Source: Comamonas sp009360615 (lineage in GTDB: Bacteria > Pseudomonadota > Gammaproteobacteria > Burkholderiales > Burkholderiaceae_C). Taken from it: DNA of 64,000 nt. Made by a program: the position numbers and the translations under genes. Below the pieces are notes generated by a model. It had not been told where the DNA came from. It saw only the letters and a list, made by a program, of their open reading frames with translations, and made no database searches. This document shows positions 1 through 8,477 of the stretch, piece by piece; within the stretch, counting starts at the first letter, position 1, and every line of letters starts with the position of its first letter. The stretch lies in NCBI RefSeq assembly GCF_035784015.1, contig NZ_JALKOW010000001.1, one strand, 5' to 3'.

Positions 1-6
1 AGTTTA

Positions 7-121
7 TGCCTGATGACCATAGCAAGTTGGTCCCACTCCTTCCCATCCCGAACAGGACAGTGAAACGACTTAGCGCCGATGATAGTGCGGGTTCCCGTGT
101 GAAAGTAGGTCATCGTCAGGC
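7..121 (+). rRNA. rrf: 5S ribosomal RNA
   Basis: Structural RNA of the large ribosomal subunit. The 5' GCCTGA pairs with the terminal TCAGGC, closing helix I, and the interior carries the typical CCGAAC and GAAAGTAGG blocks of bacterial 5S rRNA. It lies at the left edge of the window, so it should be the last gene of an rrn operon whose 16S and 23S genes lie outside. Ends are accurate to a base or two. Confidence 0.95.
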
Positions 122-131
122 TCTTACAGTG

Positions 132-166
132 AAAACCCCGTAGTCGAAAGATTACGGGGTTTTTTA
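132..166 (+). terminator. rrn operon terminator
   Basis: Inverted repeat AAAACCCCGTA / TTACGGGGTTTT followed by a T run, just after the 5S gene. A standard intrinsic terminator for the rRNA operon. Confidence 0.9.
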
Positions 167-245
167 TTGGGTGCTTCGAGACGAGGAGCGCCTACCGTAC
201 GCAATGCCAAAGCATTGCAGCTACGAAAATACCGGAAAACCATAA

Positions 246-272
246 AAAGAGAGCGCCAGGCGCTCTCTTTTT
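246..272 (-). terminator. bidirectional intrinsic terminator
   Basis: AGAGAGCGCC and GGCGCTCTCT arms separated by one base, with A and T runs on either side. It sits just past the stop of the minus-strand glutamine amidotransferase gene, which it should terminate; it would also work on the plus strand. Confidence 0.8.
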
Positions 273-298
273 TCATTCGGCGGCGGATCTTGTGCGCA

Positions 299-1066
299 TC
301 AGTATGGCGCTGCCTGTCCATTCACGAACACCCTCAGCTCGCCATTTTGGAAAGGGACCCATTGCTCGTTATGGGTCAGAGGGGCGGTGACGATGATGAC
401 GACCTTGTCCTCGGGCGTGGTTTCGCGGGAAAAGTCCACGCTGAGGTCTTCGTCGGACAGTTGTGCCTGGGTGAAGGGATGCTTGCGCTCGACATAGCAG
501 AGGTGGGTCGTGGCATGGGCCCAGAGCGCTTCTCCGTTGGAGAGCAGGAAGTTGAACGTGCCGTGCGGTGCGATCTTGGCGGCCAGCTCGCGCAGGGTGT
601 GGGTCAGCTCTTCGATGCTGGGCACTCCGGCATGCGACTTCCACAGTTCCTGCATGATCCAGCAGAAGGCCTGCTCGCTGTCCGTGTTGCCAATGGGCTG
701 GAAGTGGGCGTGCAGCTTGGGTGCGAAGTTCTTGAGGTCGCCATTGTGCGCGAAGACCCAGTTGCGTCCCCAGAGCTCGCGCACGAAGGGGTGGCAGTTC
801 TGCAGGCTGACCACACCTTGCGTGGCCTTGCGGATATGGGCGATGACGTTGGTGCTCTTGATCGGATATTCGCGGATGAGCTTGGCGATCTGCGAGTCGA
901 TGGCACGCTCGTGGTCGACAAAGTGGCGCAGGCCCTTGTCTTCGAAGAAGGCGATGCCCCAGCCGTCGGTGTGGTCGCCGGTGTTGCCGGCGCGCTGCGT
1001 GAAGCCTGAGAAGCTAAAGCGCACATCGGTAGGCGTGTTGCAGTTCATTCCAAGCAGCTGGCACAT
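299..1066 (-). CDS. class II glutamine amidotransferase
   Basis: Ntn-hydrolase glutaminase of the YafJ/GATase class II type. The chosen start gives MCQLLGMN, placing the nucleophile Cys at position 2 as the family requires; the open frame runs on to 1207, but that would bury the Cys. Further family marks are the GNTGDHTDGWGIAF and FAHNGDL segments, the latter part of the oxyanion region. Length is 255 aa, normal for stand-alone members. No synthase domain is fused, so the acceptor of the released ammonia is unknown. It is probably transcribed alone and ends at the hairpin at 246-272. Confidence 0.9.
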   Translation of the reverse strand: MCQLLGMNCNTPTDVRFSFSGFTQRAGNTGDHTDGWGIAFFEDKGLRHFVDHERAIDSQIAKLIREYPIKSTNVIAHIRKATQGVVSLQNCHPFVRELWGRNWVFAHNGDLKNFAPKLHAHFQPIGNTDSEQAFCWIMQELWKSHAGVPSIEELTHTLRELAAKIAPHGTFNFLLSNGEALWAHATTHLCYVERKHPFTQAQLSDEDLSVDFSRETTPEDKVVIIVTAPLTHNEQWVPFQNGELRVFVNGQAAPY

Positions 1067-1222
1067 GGCTTCGTCATATCTTTCAAGCAAAAAAGCGTTA
1101 TAGCCTAAGAATCTATGGAGGATCCGTCCATGATGGGGCGGTATGGCAGAGATCGTCAACAGCTCTGGAGCCGGCATGAAAAAAGCAGCCGAAGCTGCTT
1201 TGCGCACGAAGGCGACGATGGC

Positions 1223-1411
1223 CTATTCGCGGTCCAGCCAGAGCTTGCCGCCGGTGGCCCAGTCGTGACGCTTGATGTCGGTGATGATGATGTCCACCGA
1301 TTCGGGCGAGCCGCCCAGCACTTCAACGCTGACGCGGGTGATTTCTTCGACCAGCTTGCGCTTTTGTTCGACGGTACGGCCTTCCATCATTTCGACATGG
1401 TAGGTGGGCAT
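1223..1411 (-). CDS. 4-oxalocrotonate tautomerase family protein (copy 1)
   Basis: Small tautomerase of 62 aa. It begins Met-Pro-Thr-Tyr, so removal of Met exposes the catalytic Pro1 of the family. The EQKRKLVEEITRVSVEVLG helix and the conserved VDIIITD strand are present, with a C-terminal WATGGKLW. Known relatives act as hexamers on 2-oxo-enols, but the substrate cannot be read here. A close paralogue lies immediately upstream at 1513-1701, an unusual tandem arrangement suggesting a heteromeric enzyme or a recent duplication. Confidence 0.88.
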   Translation of the reverse strand: MPTYHVEMMEGRTVEQKRKLVEEITRVSVEVLGGSPESVDIIITDIKRHDWATGGKLWLDRE

Positions 1412-1512
1412 GTGCAGGTTTCCTTGCTGGCTTGGGTTGGGAAAAGGGGTTCATCATAAGGCCGGGTGGGACAGTCGCCGCACGGGACCTGCTGCTGCCG
1501 CATACGGGCCGG

Positions 1513-1701
1513 TCAGCTCTGCTCAGACCAGAGCTTGCCACCGGTGGCCCAGTTGTGGCGGGGTACGTCGGTGATGATGATGTCCACGGACTCGGGGGCG
1601 CTACCCAGCACCTCGGTGGTCACGCGGGTGATTTCTTCGGCCAGCTTGCGCTTTTGTTCAACGCTGCGGCCTTCAAACAGTTCAATGCGATAGGTGGGCA
1701 T
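1513..1701 (-). CDS. 4-oxalocrotonate tautomerase family protein (copy 2)
   Basis: Paralogue of the gene at 1223-1411, also 62 aa and identical in layout: MPTYRIELFEGRSVEQKRKL at the start, VDIIITD in the middle, WATGGKLW at the end. The ATG at 1701 is chosen because it puts Pro directly after Met; a TTG one codon upstream would add a residue and block the Pro1 mechanism. An AGGAGACC-like element precedes the start on the minus strand. The two copies are separated by about 100 bases and probably share a transcript. Confidence 0.88.
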   Translation of the reverse strand: MPTYRIELFEGRSVEQKRKLAEEITRVTTEVLGSAPESVDIIITDVPRHNWATGGKLWSEQS

Positions 1702-1755
1702 CAAGGTCTCCTTGCTGTAGTGGAATGCCCGAGCTGCAAGGCGGTGAGCGCAGGA

Positions 1756-1974
1756 TCAGGCAGAGGTGGAATCGTCGGCAACCGGCCGAGCACAGGCTGG
1801 GCAGATGCAGGCCTTGCCACGTGCGTCGGCGGGCAGCCGCTCCAGCGCATCCGGGGAAACCGGGGTCTGCATGCACCAGCAGCTGTTCGGCGGCAGGCCG
1901 GCGCTGATGGCGCACTGGTTGGGCTGGCCGCACAGAGGGCAGCGGCTGGCGTCTACGAGAGGATCGATGGGCAT
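1756..1974 (-). CDS. cysteine-rich CWC-type small protein
   Basis: About 72 aa with paired cysteines (CPLCGQPNQC, then CWCM, then CICPAC), the pattern of the cysteine-rich CWC family of uncharacterised proteobacterial proteins. The cysteines suggest metal binding, probably zinc; no function is known. The start is uncertain: ATG codons at 1974 and 2001 are in frame and neither has a clear ribosome site. It lies on the same strand just upstream of the two tautomerase genes and may be co-transcribed with them. Confidence 0.7.
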   Translation of the reverse strand: MPIDPLVDASRCPLCGQPNQCAISAGLPPNSCWCMQTPVSPDALERLPADARGKACICPACARPVADDSTSA

Positions 1975-2021
1975 GGGCGCAGTGTAGAAGCCATCCGGCA
2001 TTGCGAGGACTGCGGTCAAGA

Positions 2022-2057
2022 AAAATGCACTCGATGTACGGACATGGAGTGCATTTT
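2022..2057 (-). terminator. hairpin with T tract, probable glcB terminator
   Basis: Eleven-base arms AAAATGCACTC and GAGTGCATTTT around a 14-base loop. Read on the minus strand it ends in TTTTTC and lies about 110 bases past the malate synthase stop. A second perfect 11-base hairpin (2079-2119) stands between the two. Termination is inferred from structure only. Confidence 0.5.
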
Positions 2058-2119
2058 GATAGCTGCTTGCGCTATTGAATCAATGGATTCAGATAGAAAA
2101 ACCTTTGAAATCCATTGAT
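2055..2119. repeat. ATAGCTGCTTGCGC-type intergenic element with 11-bp inverted repeat
   Basis: Contains TTTGATAGCTGCTTGCGCT (2055-2073), which recurs in diverged form at 33561, 47218 and 51208. It is followed by the inverted repeat ATCAATGGATT / AATCCATTGAT (2079-2089 and 2109-2119). I know such short elements as scattered intergenic sequences in Comamonadaceae; their function is not established. Confidence 0.6.
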
Positions 2120-2165
2120 ATCAAGCGAGAGTTGCTCCTTTTTCAGGAGCGTCCTTGTCCGGCAA

Positions 2166-4358
2166 TCAAGCGCCGGCCTTGACCTTCAGACGCCAGGCGT
2201 GCAGCAGAGGCTCGGTGTAGCCGGAGGGCTGTTCCTTGCCCTTGAACACCAGGTCCAGAGCCGCTTGATAGGCCGCGCCATCAGGGTTGGCCACCAGGCT
2301 CTTGTAGGCGGGGTCGCCGGCATTCTGCTCGTCCACGATCTTGGCCATGCGGGCATAGCTGTCGCGCACCATGGCTTCGGTGACGATGCCGTGCTGCAGC
2401 CAGTTGGCGATGTGCTGGCTGGAGATGCGCAGCGTGGCACGGTCTTCCATCAGGCCCACGTTGTGGATGTCGGGCACCTTGGAGCAGCCCACGCCCTGGT
2501 CGATCCAGCGCACCACATAGCCCAGGATGCCTTGCACGTTGTTGTCCACTTCCTGCTGCTTTTCCGCATCGCTCCAATTGGGGTTGGTGGACACGGGCAC
2601 TTGCAGGATGGCGTTCAGCAGCTCGTCGCATTCGGCGTCGGCGTTGGGGCTTTCCAGACTCTTTTGCACCTCGGCCACATTGATCTGGTGATAGTGCAGC
2701 GCGTGGAGCGTGGCGCCGGTAGGCGAGGGAACCCAGGCAGTGTTGGCTCCGGCCTTGGGCTGGGCAATCTTCTGCTCCAGCATGGCCTTCATCAGGTCAG
2801 GCATGGCCCACATACCCTTGCCGATCTGGGCGCGGCCGCGCAGGCCCATGTTCAGGCCGACCAGCACATTGTTCTTTTCATAGGCGGGCAGCCAGGCGCA
2901 GGTCTTCATGTCGGCCTTGCGGACCATGGGGCCGGCGTACATGGCGGTGTGCATTTCATCACCGGTGCGGTCCAGGAAGCCGGTGTTGATGAAGGCAACG
3001 CGTGCCGGAGCGGCTGCAATCGCGGCCTTCAGATTGGTCGAAGTGCGGCGCTCTTCGTCCATGATGCCCAGCTTGACGGTGTTCTCGGGCAGGCCCAGAA
3101 CCTGCTCCACACGGCCGAACAGTTCGTTGGCAAAGGCTGCTTCAGCGGGGCCGTGCATCTTGGGCTTGACGATGTAGACGCTGCCGGTGCGGCTGTTGCG
3201 GATGCCGTTGGCACCGTTGCCCTTGAGGTCGTGGATGGCGATGGCGGTGGTCACCAGCGCGTCCATGATGCCTTCGGGAATTTCCTTTTGCTCGGGGCCC
3301 CACAGCACGGCGGGGTTGGTCATCAGGTGGCCCACGTTGCGCACGAACATCAGCGAGCGGCCATGCAATTTCACGGGCTTGCCGTCGGCACCAGTGTATT
3401 CTCGGTCCGGATTCAGGCCGCGGGTGACGATCTTCCCGCCCTTCTCAAAGGATTCGGTGAGCGTTCCCTTGAGAATGCCCAGCCAGTTGGCGTAGCCGTT
3501 GACCTTGTCTTCGGCATCCACGGCGGCCACGGAGTCTTCCAGGTCCAGGATGGTGGACAGGGCGGCTTCGACCACCACATCGGCCACGCCGGCGGCGTCA
3601 GTGCTGCCGATGGGGGTGGATTTGTTGATGATGATGTCGATGTGGATGCCGTTGTTCTTGAGCAGCACGGACTTGGGGGCCGCAGCATCGCCCTGGTAGC
3701 CGATGAACTTGGCCTCGTCCTTCAGGCCGGTCTTGCTGCCGTTCTTCAGGGACACGACCAGCTTGCCGCCTTCGACGGCGTAGCCGGTGGAATCCTTGTG
3801 CGAGCCTGAGGCCAGGGGCACGGCCTGATCCAGGAAGTTGCGTGCGAACTCGATGACCTTGGCGCCGCGCACGGGGTTGTAGCCCTTGCCCTTCTCGGCG
3901 CCGCCAGCTTCGCTGATGGCGTCCGTGCCATACAGCGCGTCGTACAGCGAACCCCAGCGGGCGTTGGCGGCGTTCAGGGCGTAGCGGGCGTTCAGGATGG
4001 GCACCACGAGCTGGGGGCCGGCCTGGATGGCCAGCTCGGCATCCACGTTCTCGGTCGTGGCCTTGGCGTCCTTGGGGGACTCGACCAGATAGCCGATGGT
4101 CGTCAGAAACTTGCGGTAGGCCACCATGTCGGTGATGGGGCCGGGGTTGGCCTTGTGCCAGGTATCGAGCTCCGTCTGCAGGCGATCGCGCTCGGCCAGC
4201 AATGCCGCGTTCTTGGGGGCCAGATCGGCCACGATGGCATCAAAGCCCTTCCAGTAGGTATCCGGGTCCACGCCCGTGCCTGGCAGCACTTGCGTGTTCA
4301 CAAAGTTGTACAGCTCGGTGGCGACTTGCAGGCCGTGGACTTGGGTGCGATCAGTCAT
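2166..4358 (-). CDS. glcB: malate synthase G
   Basis: Condenses glyoxylate with acetyl-CoA to malate in the glyoxylate bypass or glycolate use. The 730 aa length is that of the monomeric G isoform. Recognisable segments include the N-terminal TELYNFVNTQVLPGTG, the PTGATLHALHYHQINV region, GYVVRWIDQGVGCSKVPDI and the C-terminal PSGYTEPLLHAWRL. The start follows a GGTTTCC leader with weak ribosome-site character but matches the usual N-terminus. No isocitrate lyase or glycolate oxidase gene is adjacent, so it is a lone transcription unit. Confidence 0.97.
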   Translation of the reverse strand: MTDRTQVHGLQVATELYNFVNTQVLPGTGVDPDTYWKGFDAIVADLAPKNAALLAERDRLQTELDTWHKANPGPITDMVAYRKFLTTIGYLVESPKDAKATTENVDAELAIQAGPQLVVPILNARYALNAANARWGSLYDALYGTDAISEAGGAEKGKGYNPVRGAKVIEFARNFLDQAVPLASGSHKDSTGYAVEGGKLVVSLKNGSKTGLKDEAKFIGYQGDAAAPKSVLLKNNGIHIDIIINKSTPIGSTDAAGVADVVVEAALSTILDLEDSVAAVDAEDKVNGYANWLGILKGTLTESFEKGGKIVTRGLNPDREYTGADGKPVKLHGRSLMFVRNVGHLMTNPAVLWGPEQKEIPEGIMDALVTTAIAIHDLKGNGANGIRNSRTGSVYIVKPKMHGPAEAAFANELFGRVEQVLGLPENTVKLGIMDEERRTSTNLKAAIAAAPARVAFINTGFLDRTGDEMHTAMYAGPMVRKADMKTCAWLPAYEKNNVLVGLNMGLRGRAQIGKGMWAMPDLMKAMLEQKIAQPKAGANTAWVPSPTGATLHALHYHQINVAEVQKSLESPNADAECDELLNAILQVPVSTNPNWSDAEKQQEVDNNVQGILGYVVRWIDQGVGCSKVPDIHNVGLMEDRATLRISSQHIANWLQHGIVTEAMVRDSYARMAKIVDEQNAGDPAYKSLVANPDGAAYQAALDLVFKGKEQPSGYTEPLLHAWRLKVKAGA

Positions 4359-4836
4359 TGGAAACCTCTGGTTGGTGTCTCGGGATTCAAGAGTCGTTGC
4401 CCATCACGGGCAGCATGTGGAGAGACTGTATTTGAATTTTTTGAGTACATAAATAGCCTAAACAGTTCAGAACTCATGATGTTTTTATATGGAGTCGGCG
4501 GACTTTATGCGTTTGCTGCACGGCAGCTGCCAAGTCCCGTCCGTTCTGCGCAGTGGGCGCGGCAGTGGCTTCGGCCATGACCGGCAGCCTCTCAGGGATG
4601 CGATACGGGCTCTCTCCTGAAGCGATAGCGGTGATCGCTTGTCTGGCCTGGCTGATACAGCGGAGCAGACGGCTTCTGCGCGGTCTGCATCTGTCTTGAA
4701 GTGAGTGCATGCCATCAAATGACAGGGTTTTGTCTGTCATGCGTGGAAATCCGTACGCGGAAATGATTCGTTAAGCTTGAAACAAATTGAGCAACTTCCG
4801 GTGGCGGCCAGTCCATCTTTATCAAGGAGCTCGCTG
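4359..4836. other. intergenic region between glcB and the roadblock-like gene
   Basis: Divergent promoter region for glcB (minus) and the small gene at 4837 (plus). The stretch 4430-4490 is distinctly AT-rich and probably holds the glcB promoter, but I cannot place boxes with confidence. A short minus-strand open frame at 4474-4740 has no recognisable domain and overlaps this AT-rich segment, so it was not called. Confidence 0.4.
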
Positions 4837-5196
4837 ATGGCGAATCTGAACGAAAGCCTGCAGGATCTGATGACTCTGGATGGCGCCATGTGCGCGGCAG
4901 TGGTGGATTACCACAGCGGCATGCTGCTGGGCAGCATCGGAGCGGGCGTGGACCTGGAGCTGGCTGCGGCCGGCAATACCGAGGTGGTGCGGGCCAAGAT
5001 GAAGACCATGCAGTCCCTGGGCCTGAACGACAGCATCGAAGACATTCTGATCACCCTTGGCAAGCAGTATCACATCCTGCGTCCGGCCGAGAAGATCAAC
5101 GGCATCTTCATCTATTACGTGCTGGACAACGGCCGTGCCAACCTGGCCCTGGCCCGGCGCAAGGTGTCGGACGTGGAGTCCAGGTTCGTGATGTGA
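4837..5196 (+). CDS. roadblock/LC7-like domain protein
   Basis: A 119 aa single-domain protein resembling the roadblock/LC7 fold: MANLNESLQDLMTLDGAMCA, the AAVVDYHSGMLLGSIG strand pair, and the later INGIFIYYVLDNGRANLALA strand. Such proteins in bacteria often act as GTPase regulators or polarity factors, but no partner GTPase is nearby. The ATG at 4837 is chosen over 4777 because AAGGAG lies about eight bases upstream. It appears to stand alone; the downstream 1.4 kb has no intact gene. Confidence 0.65.
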   Translation: MANLNESLQDLMTLDGAMCAAVVDYHSGMLLGSIGAGVDLELAAAGNTEVVRAKMKTMQSLGLNDSIEDILITLGKQYHILRPAEKINGIFIYYVLDNGRANLALARRKVSDVESRFVM

Positions 5197-5267
5197 TGCA
5201 ACAGGGCTGAAACGTGCGATGGTCCTGCGTGCCTGTTCTTGGCCTGTTGCGGGCCGCGTCGGCCTGG

Positions 5268-6270
5268 TCAGGTGGCGATCAGCGGGACGCGGAAATGGTC
5301 GCCCACCTTCTGCAGTGACTGCAGCGGCATGGTCGCAGGGGGCGTTTCGTGGTGGCGGCGCCACCGGTAGGTGGTGGCGTGTGCGCTGTTGTCGGACCCG
5401 GCTGCGCGGGTATGGGTCGGCAGGCTGCGGATGTGATCCCGGTGGAGGGGTTCCGCCCCGGGCCTGCAAAAAAGCATTCCCTCGGCATCGGGCCCGTGGT
5501 GCCCGGCTTCACGCACAGGCCGTGCGCGCGGTGATCATGATGCGCAGTGGCTCGGTGCCGGCCGCCCCGGGCCGCATCGGATCGAGCACAAAGCAATCGA
5601 AGCGATAGGCCAAGCCCTCGGTCAGCCGGTCGCTGCTGTCGTCGTATGCCATGACATCCATCCCTGGCCGCGCAGGTGCCGGGCCAGGAGTTCGCATGAC
5701 AGCACCCGCTTGATCAGCGCGGGCAGATCGGTCTCGCTGAAGGCTCCGGCCACGAGGTTCGTGCCTGGCGGCCAGGGTGTTGTCCAGCGTGCCCGGCTGT
5801 TGCAGCACATGCTGCGGCGAGCCGCAAGGCCCTGGCGGCGGCTGCGCAGCTGTTCTTGCAGGGTCTTCAACTGCTGGCGCTGGCGGGCCATGACTGCGCC
5901 ACTCGCATATTTCCGCCTAGCTGCATCGGCACTTCATGCAGGCCCTGGGCATCGGTGGCACCCCGCGCGAGTTGTATGCGGCGGTGGCGCAGCGCAATGG
6001 AATCACCGGCGCAGGTGTCCTCATATTCCTGGCACAAGCCCCGGGCGGCGGCGAAGCGCCGGCCCTGGTTTTCCTGATCCGGTCGTGCAGCCGCTGTGGC
6101 GGCGGCTGGCCGATGGGGCCGGCGTTCTTGTCCATCTCCAGCCATTGACACCAGGCCGGAGTGGTCATGCGCAGCACTCCTGCGGTATTCCAGAGCGCGT
6201 AGCGCTGACCCGATCGGCCTGGCAGATCGGTCAGCCGGGCGACCGAAATGGATGAAAAAACCATGGCGGC
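5268..6270 (-). pseudogene. probable decayed signalling or regulatory gene(s), frameshifted
   Basis: No intact frame fills 5197-6430, but minus-strand fragments in different frames line up in order. The first, around 6250-6060, contains RYALWNTAGVLRMTTPAW. The next, near 6080-5870, contains RFAAARGLCQEYEDTCAGDS. Then comes RQRQQLKTLQEQL (about 5890-5850), then LTEGLAYRFDCFVLDPM and IMITARTA (about 5620-5510). The last pieces resemble a response-regulator receiver, where VLD would be the phosphoacceptor strand and ITARTA the Thr-loop. I infer a regulator broken by several frameshifts; sequencing error cannot be excluded. Confidence 0.35.
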
Positions 6271-6369
6271 GGGCGGCGGCGGATTTGTAAATGTGTTTTG
6301 CAAATCATCGGCTTACCGCCTGGCGATGCCCGCAAGCCCATGGCGCTGGCGAATAAGCGATATTCCTGC

Positions 6370-6652
6370 CTCAGGGAAAACGGTAAATTTTGATATAAAC
6401 ATATGTAAACATCAAAGATTCGCTGTCAACTTGTGACTTCTAAGTAAGATATATCGCAATGAAGTCACATGAGGGACAGTCATGAGGCGCTGATTGATGA
6501 CTTTTATCGTCATGGCAGCCAGCGCTCTTGTTTTAAGAACTTTCGATAAAAACATTTGAAAAATCAAGACTGCTTGTGCGGTATGTGCTCTTGTATTAAT
6601 AGTGCATGTGACCGCCGCAGGAGACAACACGGACCAGACAGGAGCAGCGGTC
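6370..6652. promoter_or_regulatory. AT-rich leader with inverted repeats upstream of the lysR gene
   Basis: Base composition drops sharply from the surrounding GC-rich DNA. It contains TGTGACTTC / GAAGTCACA arms (6432-6440 and 6461-6469) 20 bases apart, and TTTGAT...ATCAAA near 6393-6418. Likely promoter and regulator-binding region for the LysR gene at 6653; the regulator that binds is unknown. Confidence 0.45.
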
Positions 6653-7588
6653 ATGGACAAACTCAAGGCTTTTGAGTCTTTTGTATCGGTAGCGACCCGG
6701 GGCAGCTTGACGGCTGCCGCCAAGGCAGAAGGTGTGGCACCCGCCATCATGGGGCGCCGCCTGGATGCGCTGGAGGAGCATCTGGGGGTCAAGCTCATGG
6801 TGCGCACCACGCGGCGCATCTCGCTGACCCATGAAGGCAGCGCCTTCCTGGAGGATTGCCAGCGCCTTCTCTCGGATGTGTGCAATGCCGAGGCCAGCGT
6901 GTCGGCGGGGGGCGTCAAGGCCACGGGCCATCTGCGCATCACGGCACCCGCCGGTTTCGGCCGTCGCCATGTGGCGCCGCTGGTGCCGCGTTTCCGCGAC
7001 CTGCATCCCGATGTCACCATTTCCCTGAACCTCAGCGACCGCGTGGTCGACCTGGCGGGCGAAGGTTTTGACTGTGCGGTGCGCGTGGGCGATCTGCCGG
7101 ATTCGGCCCTGGTCAGCGTGCGCATTGCCGATAACCGCCGCCTGTGCGTGGCCACGCCCGGCTATCTGGAGCGACGGGGCACGCCCAGGCATCCCAGCGA
7201 ACTGACGCAGCACGACTGCCTGACGCTGTCGTCCGACGCTTCGCAGACCCGGGGCTGGGCCTTCCGCATTCCGCATCCCGAAAGCGGCACCAGCGAGGTC
7301 GTGCACTTCAAGCCGGGCGGCCCGCTGGACTGCTCCGATGGCCAGGTGCTGCACGACTGGTGCCTGGGGGGCTGGGGCATTGCCTGGCGCAGCACCTGGG
7401 AGGTGGAGGCCGAGATCGCCGCAGGCCGCCTCGTGCCCGTGCTGGAAGAGTTTGCGGCGCCGCCCAACGGCATCTTTGTGGTCTTCCCCCAGCGCAAGCA
7501 TATGCCGCTGCGCGTGCGCATGTGGATCGACTACCTCAAGCACCATTACAACCAGCCGGACTTTTTTCGTCTCGGCGTGGATCTCTGA
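6653..7588 (+). CDS. LysR-family transcriptional regulator
   Basis: A 311 aa regulator of the LysR type. The N-terminal winged helix-turn-helix starts MDKLKAFESFVSVATRGSLT, with the recognition region AAKAEGVAPAIMGRRLDALE and the wing RTTRRISLTHEG. The remaining 220 residues form the periplasmic-binding-like effector domain with FDCAVRVGDLPDS. The start is set by AGGAGC ten bases upstream. The target is unknown: the neighbours are a decayed region upstream and a DUF2214 gene downstream on the same strand. The subgroup resembles CrgA/YafC-type regulators that often control adjacent oxidoreductases, but none is here. Confidence 0.9.
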   Translation: MDKLKAFESFVSVATRGSLTAAAKAEGVAPAIMGRRLDALEEHLGVKLMVRTTRRISLTHEGSAFLEDCQRLLSDVCNAEASVSAGGVKATGHLRITAPAGFGRRHVAPLVPRFRDLHPDVTISLNLSDRVVDLAGEGFDCAVRVGDLPDSALVSVRIADNRRLCVATPGYLERRGTPRHPSELTQHDCLTLSSDASQTRGWAFRIPHPESGTSEVVHFKPGGPLDCSDGQVLHDWCLGGWGIAWRSTWEVEAEIAAGRLVPVLEEFAAPPNGIFVVFPQRKHMPLRVRMWIDYLKHHYNQPDFFRLGVDL

Positions 7589-7673
7589 ATGCGCCTGAAA
7601 CGGGAGACAATGGACCGGTTGCCGTGGCCCGGTGCGGGCTGCGCAATCCGTCCATTTTTTCTACCGAGAAGCC

Positions 7674-8120
7674 ATGACCTTTGAAGCTGTTCTTGCCAGC
7701 GCCCATTTGTTGGCGATTCTGACCCTGGTGGTATTCCTGACCAGCCAGGCCGCCCTGTGCCGTGTGGAGTGGATGAATGCCGCCGTGGTGCAGCGCCTGG
7801 CCCGGCTGGACCTGATTTACGGCATTGCCGCCGTCGTCCTGCTGCTGACCGGCATTGCGCGCCTGCTATGGGGCGTCAAGGGCATGGGAGCCTATATGGC
7901 CTCGCCGTTGTTCCATCTCAAGATGACGCTGTTCGTCATCGCCTTTGCGCTGTCGCTCAAGCCCACTCTGACCTTCCGGCGCTGGAAGAAGGCGCTGGAT
8001 GCGAGCGGTCAGCTGCCGCCGCCCGCTGAGATCAAGCAGACCCGCAAATGGGTGATGTGGCAGGGCCATGTGGTGCCGGTGATCGCCGTTATTGCCATCT
8101 TCTGGGCGCGCGGCATGTAG
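7674..8120 (+). CDS. DUF2214 family membrane protein
   Basis: A 148 aa inner-membrane protein with four hydrophobic spans: roughly residues 4-25, 42-62, 75-92 and 128-145. The ARLDLIYGIAAVVLLLTGIARLLWG and KMTLFVIAFALSLKPT segments are characteristic of the uncharacterised DUF2214 family. The ATG at 7674 begins the first hydrophobic span. It follows the LysR gene by 85 bases and ends before a strong terminator. Function is not known. Confidence 0.8.
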   Translation: MTFEAVLASAHLLAILTLVVFLTSQAALCRVEWMNAAVVQRLARLDLIYGIAAVVLLLTGIARLLWGVKGMGAYMASPLFHLKMTLFVIAFALSLKPTLTFRRWKKALDASGQLPPPAEIKQTRKWVMWQGHVVPVIAVIAIFWARGM

Positions 8121-8145
8121 GCTGCGCCAGCCTGTGCGAGAGTGC

Positions 8146-8169
8146 AAGGCCGCTGCAAAGCGGCCTTTT
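8146..8169 (+). terminator. intrinsic terminator
   Basis: AAGGCCGCT / AGCGGCCTT arms with a GCAA loop and TTTTT, directly after the DUF2214 gene. Confidence 0.85.
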
Positions 8170-8477
8170 TCATGTCGGCGTCATGCGGTGCTTGGCGCGT
8201 GGCGCCGGTATCCCGTTAACAGCTGGTGTACCTGCTGCAGGGGTGAGAGAAGGGGGCATCCGCGATCCCTGAGGTCGTGGGCATTTGACGGGCTGCGAGG
8301 GGGTGCTGGCAGGCCATGCCAGGGGTGGATCAGCCGCGGTGAAGGTCCTGTCTGCTGCATGTCGCCGGGTGCCGTGGTGGATCGGGCTCCGGTTCGCCAG
8401 CCGGCGAACCGGCCCAGGAACAGGGGTGTGGTGCCAGCGATTCGGCAGGACTTGAATCCGGCACGTAAAATCCCTCG
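8170..8477. other. intergenic region upstream of argS
   Basis: About 300 GC-rich bases without a plausible gene. It should hold the argS promoter; TTGAAT followed by GTAAAAT at 8452-8470 is a weak candidate just before the start. Nothing else is recognised. Confidence 0.4.

Noticed and set aside
2115..3809. Long plus-strand frame opposite malate synthase
   Set aside because: Mirror of glcB with Gly/His/Val-rich low-information translation; glcB on the minus strand is unambiguous.
4474..4740. Small minus-strand frame upstream of glcB
   Set aside because: No domain, no ribosome site, and it runs through an AT-rich segment that is probably the promoter.
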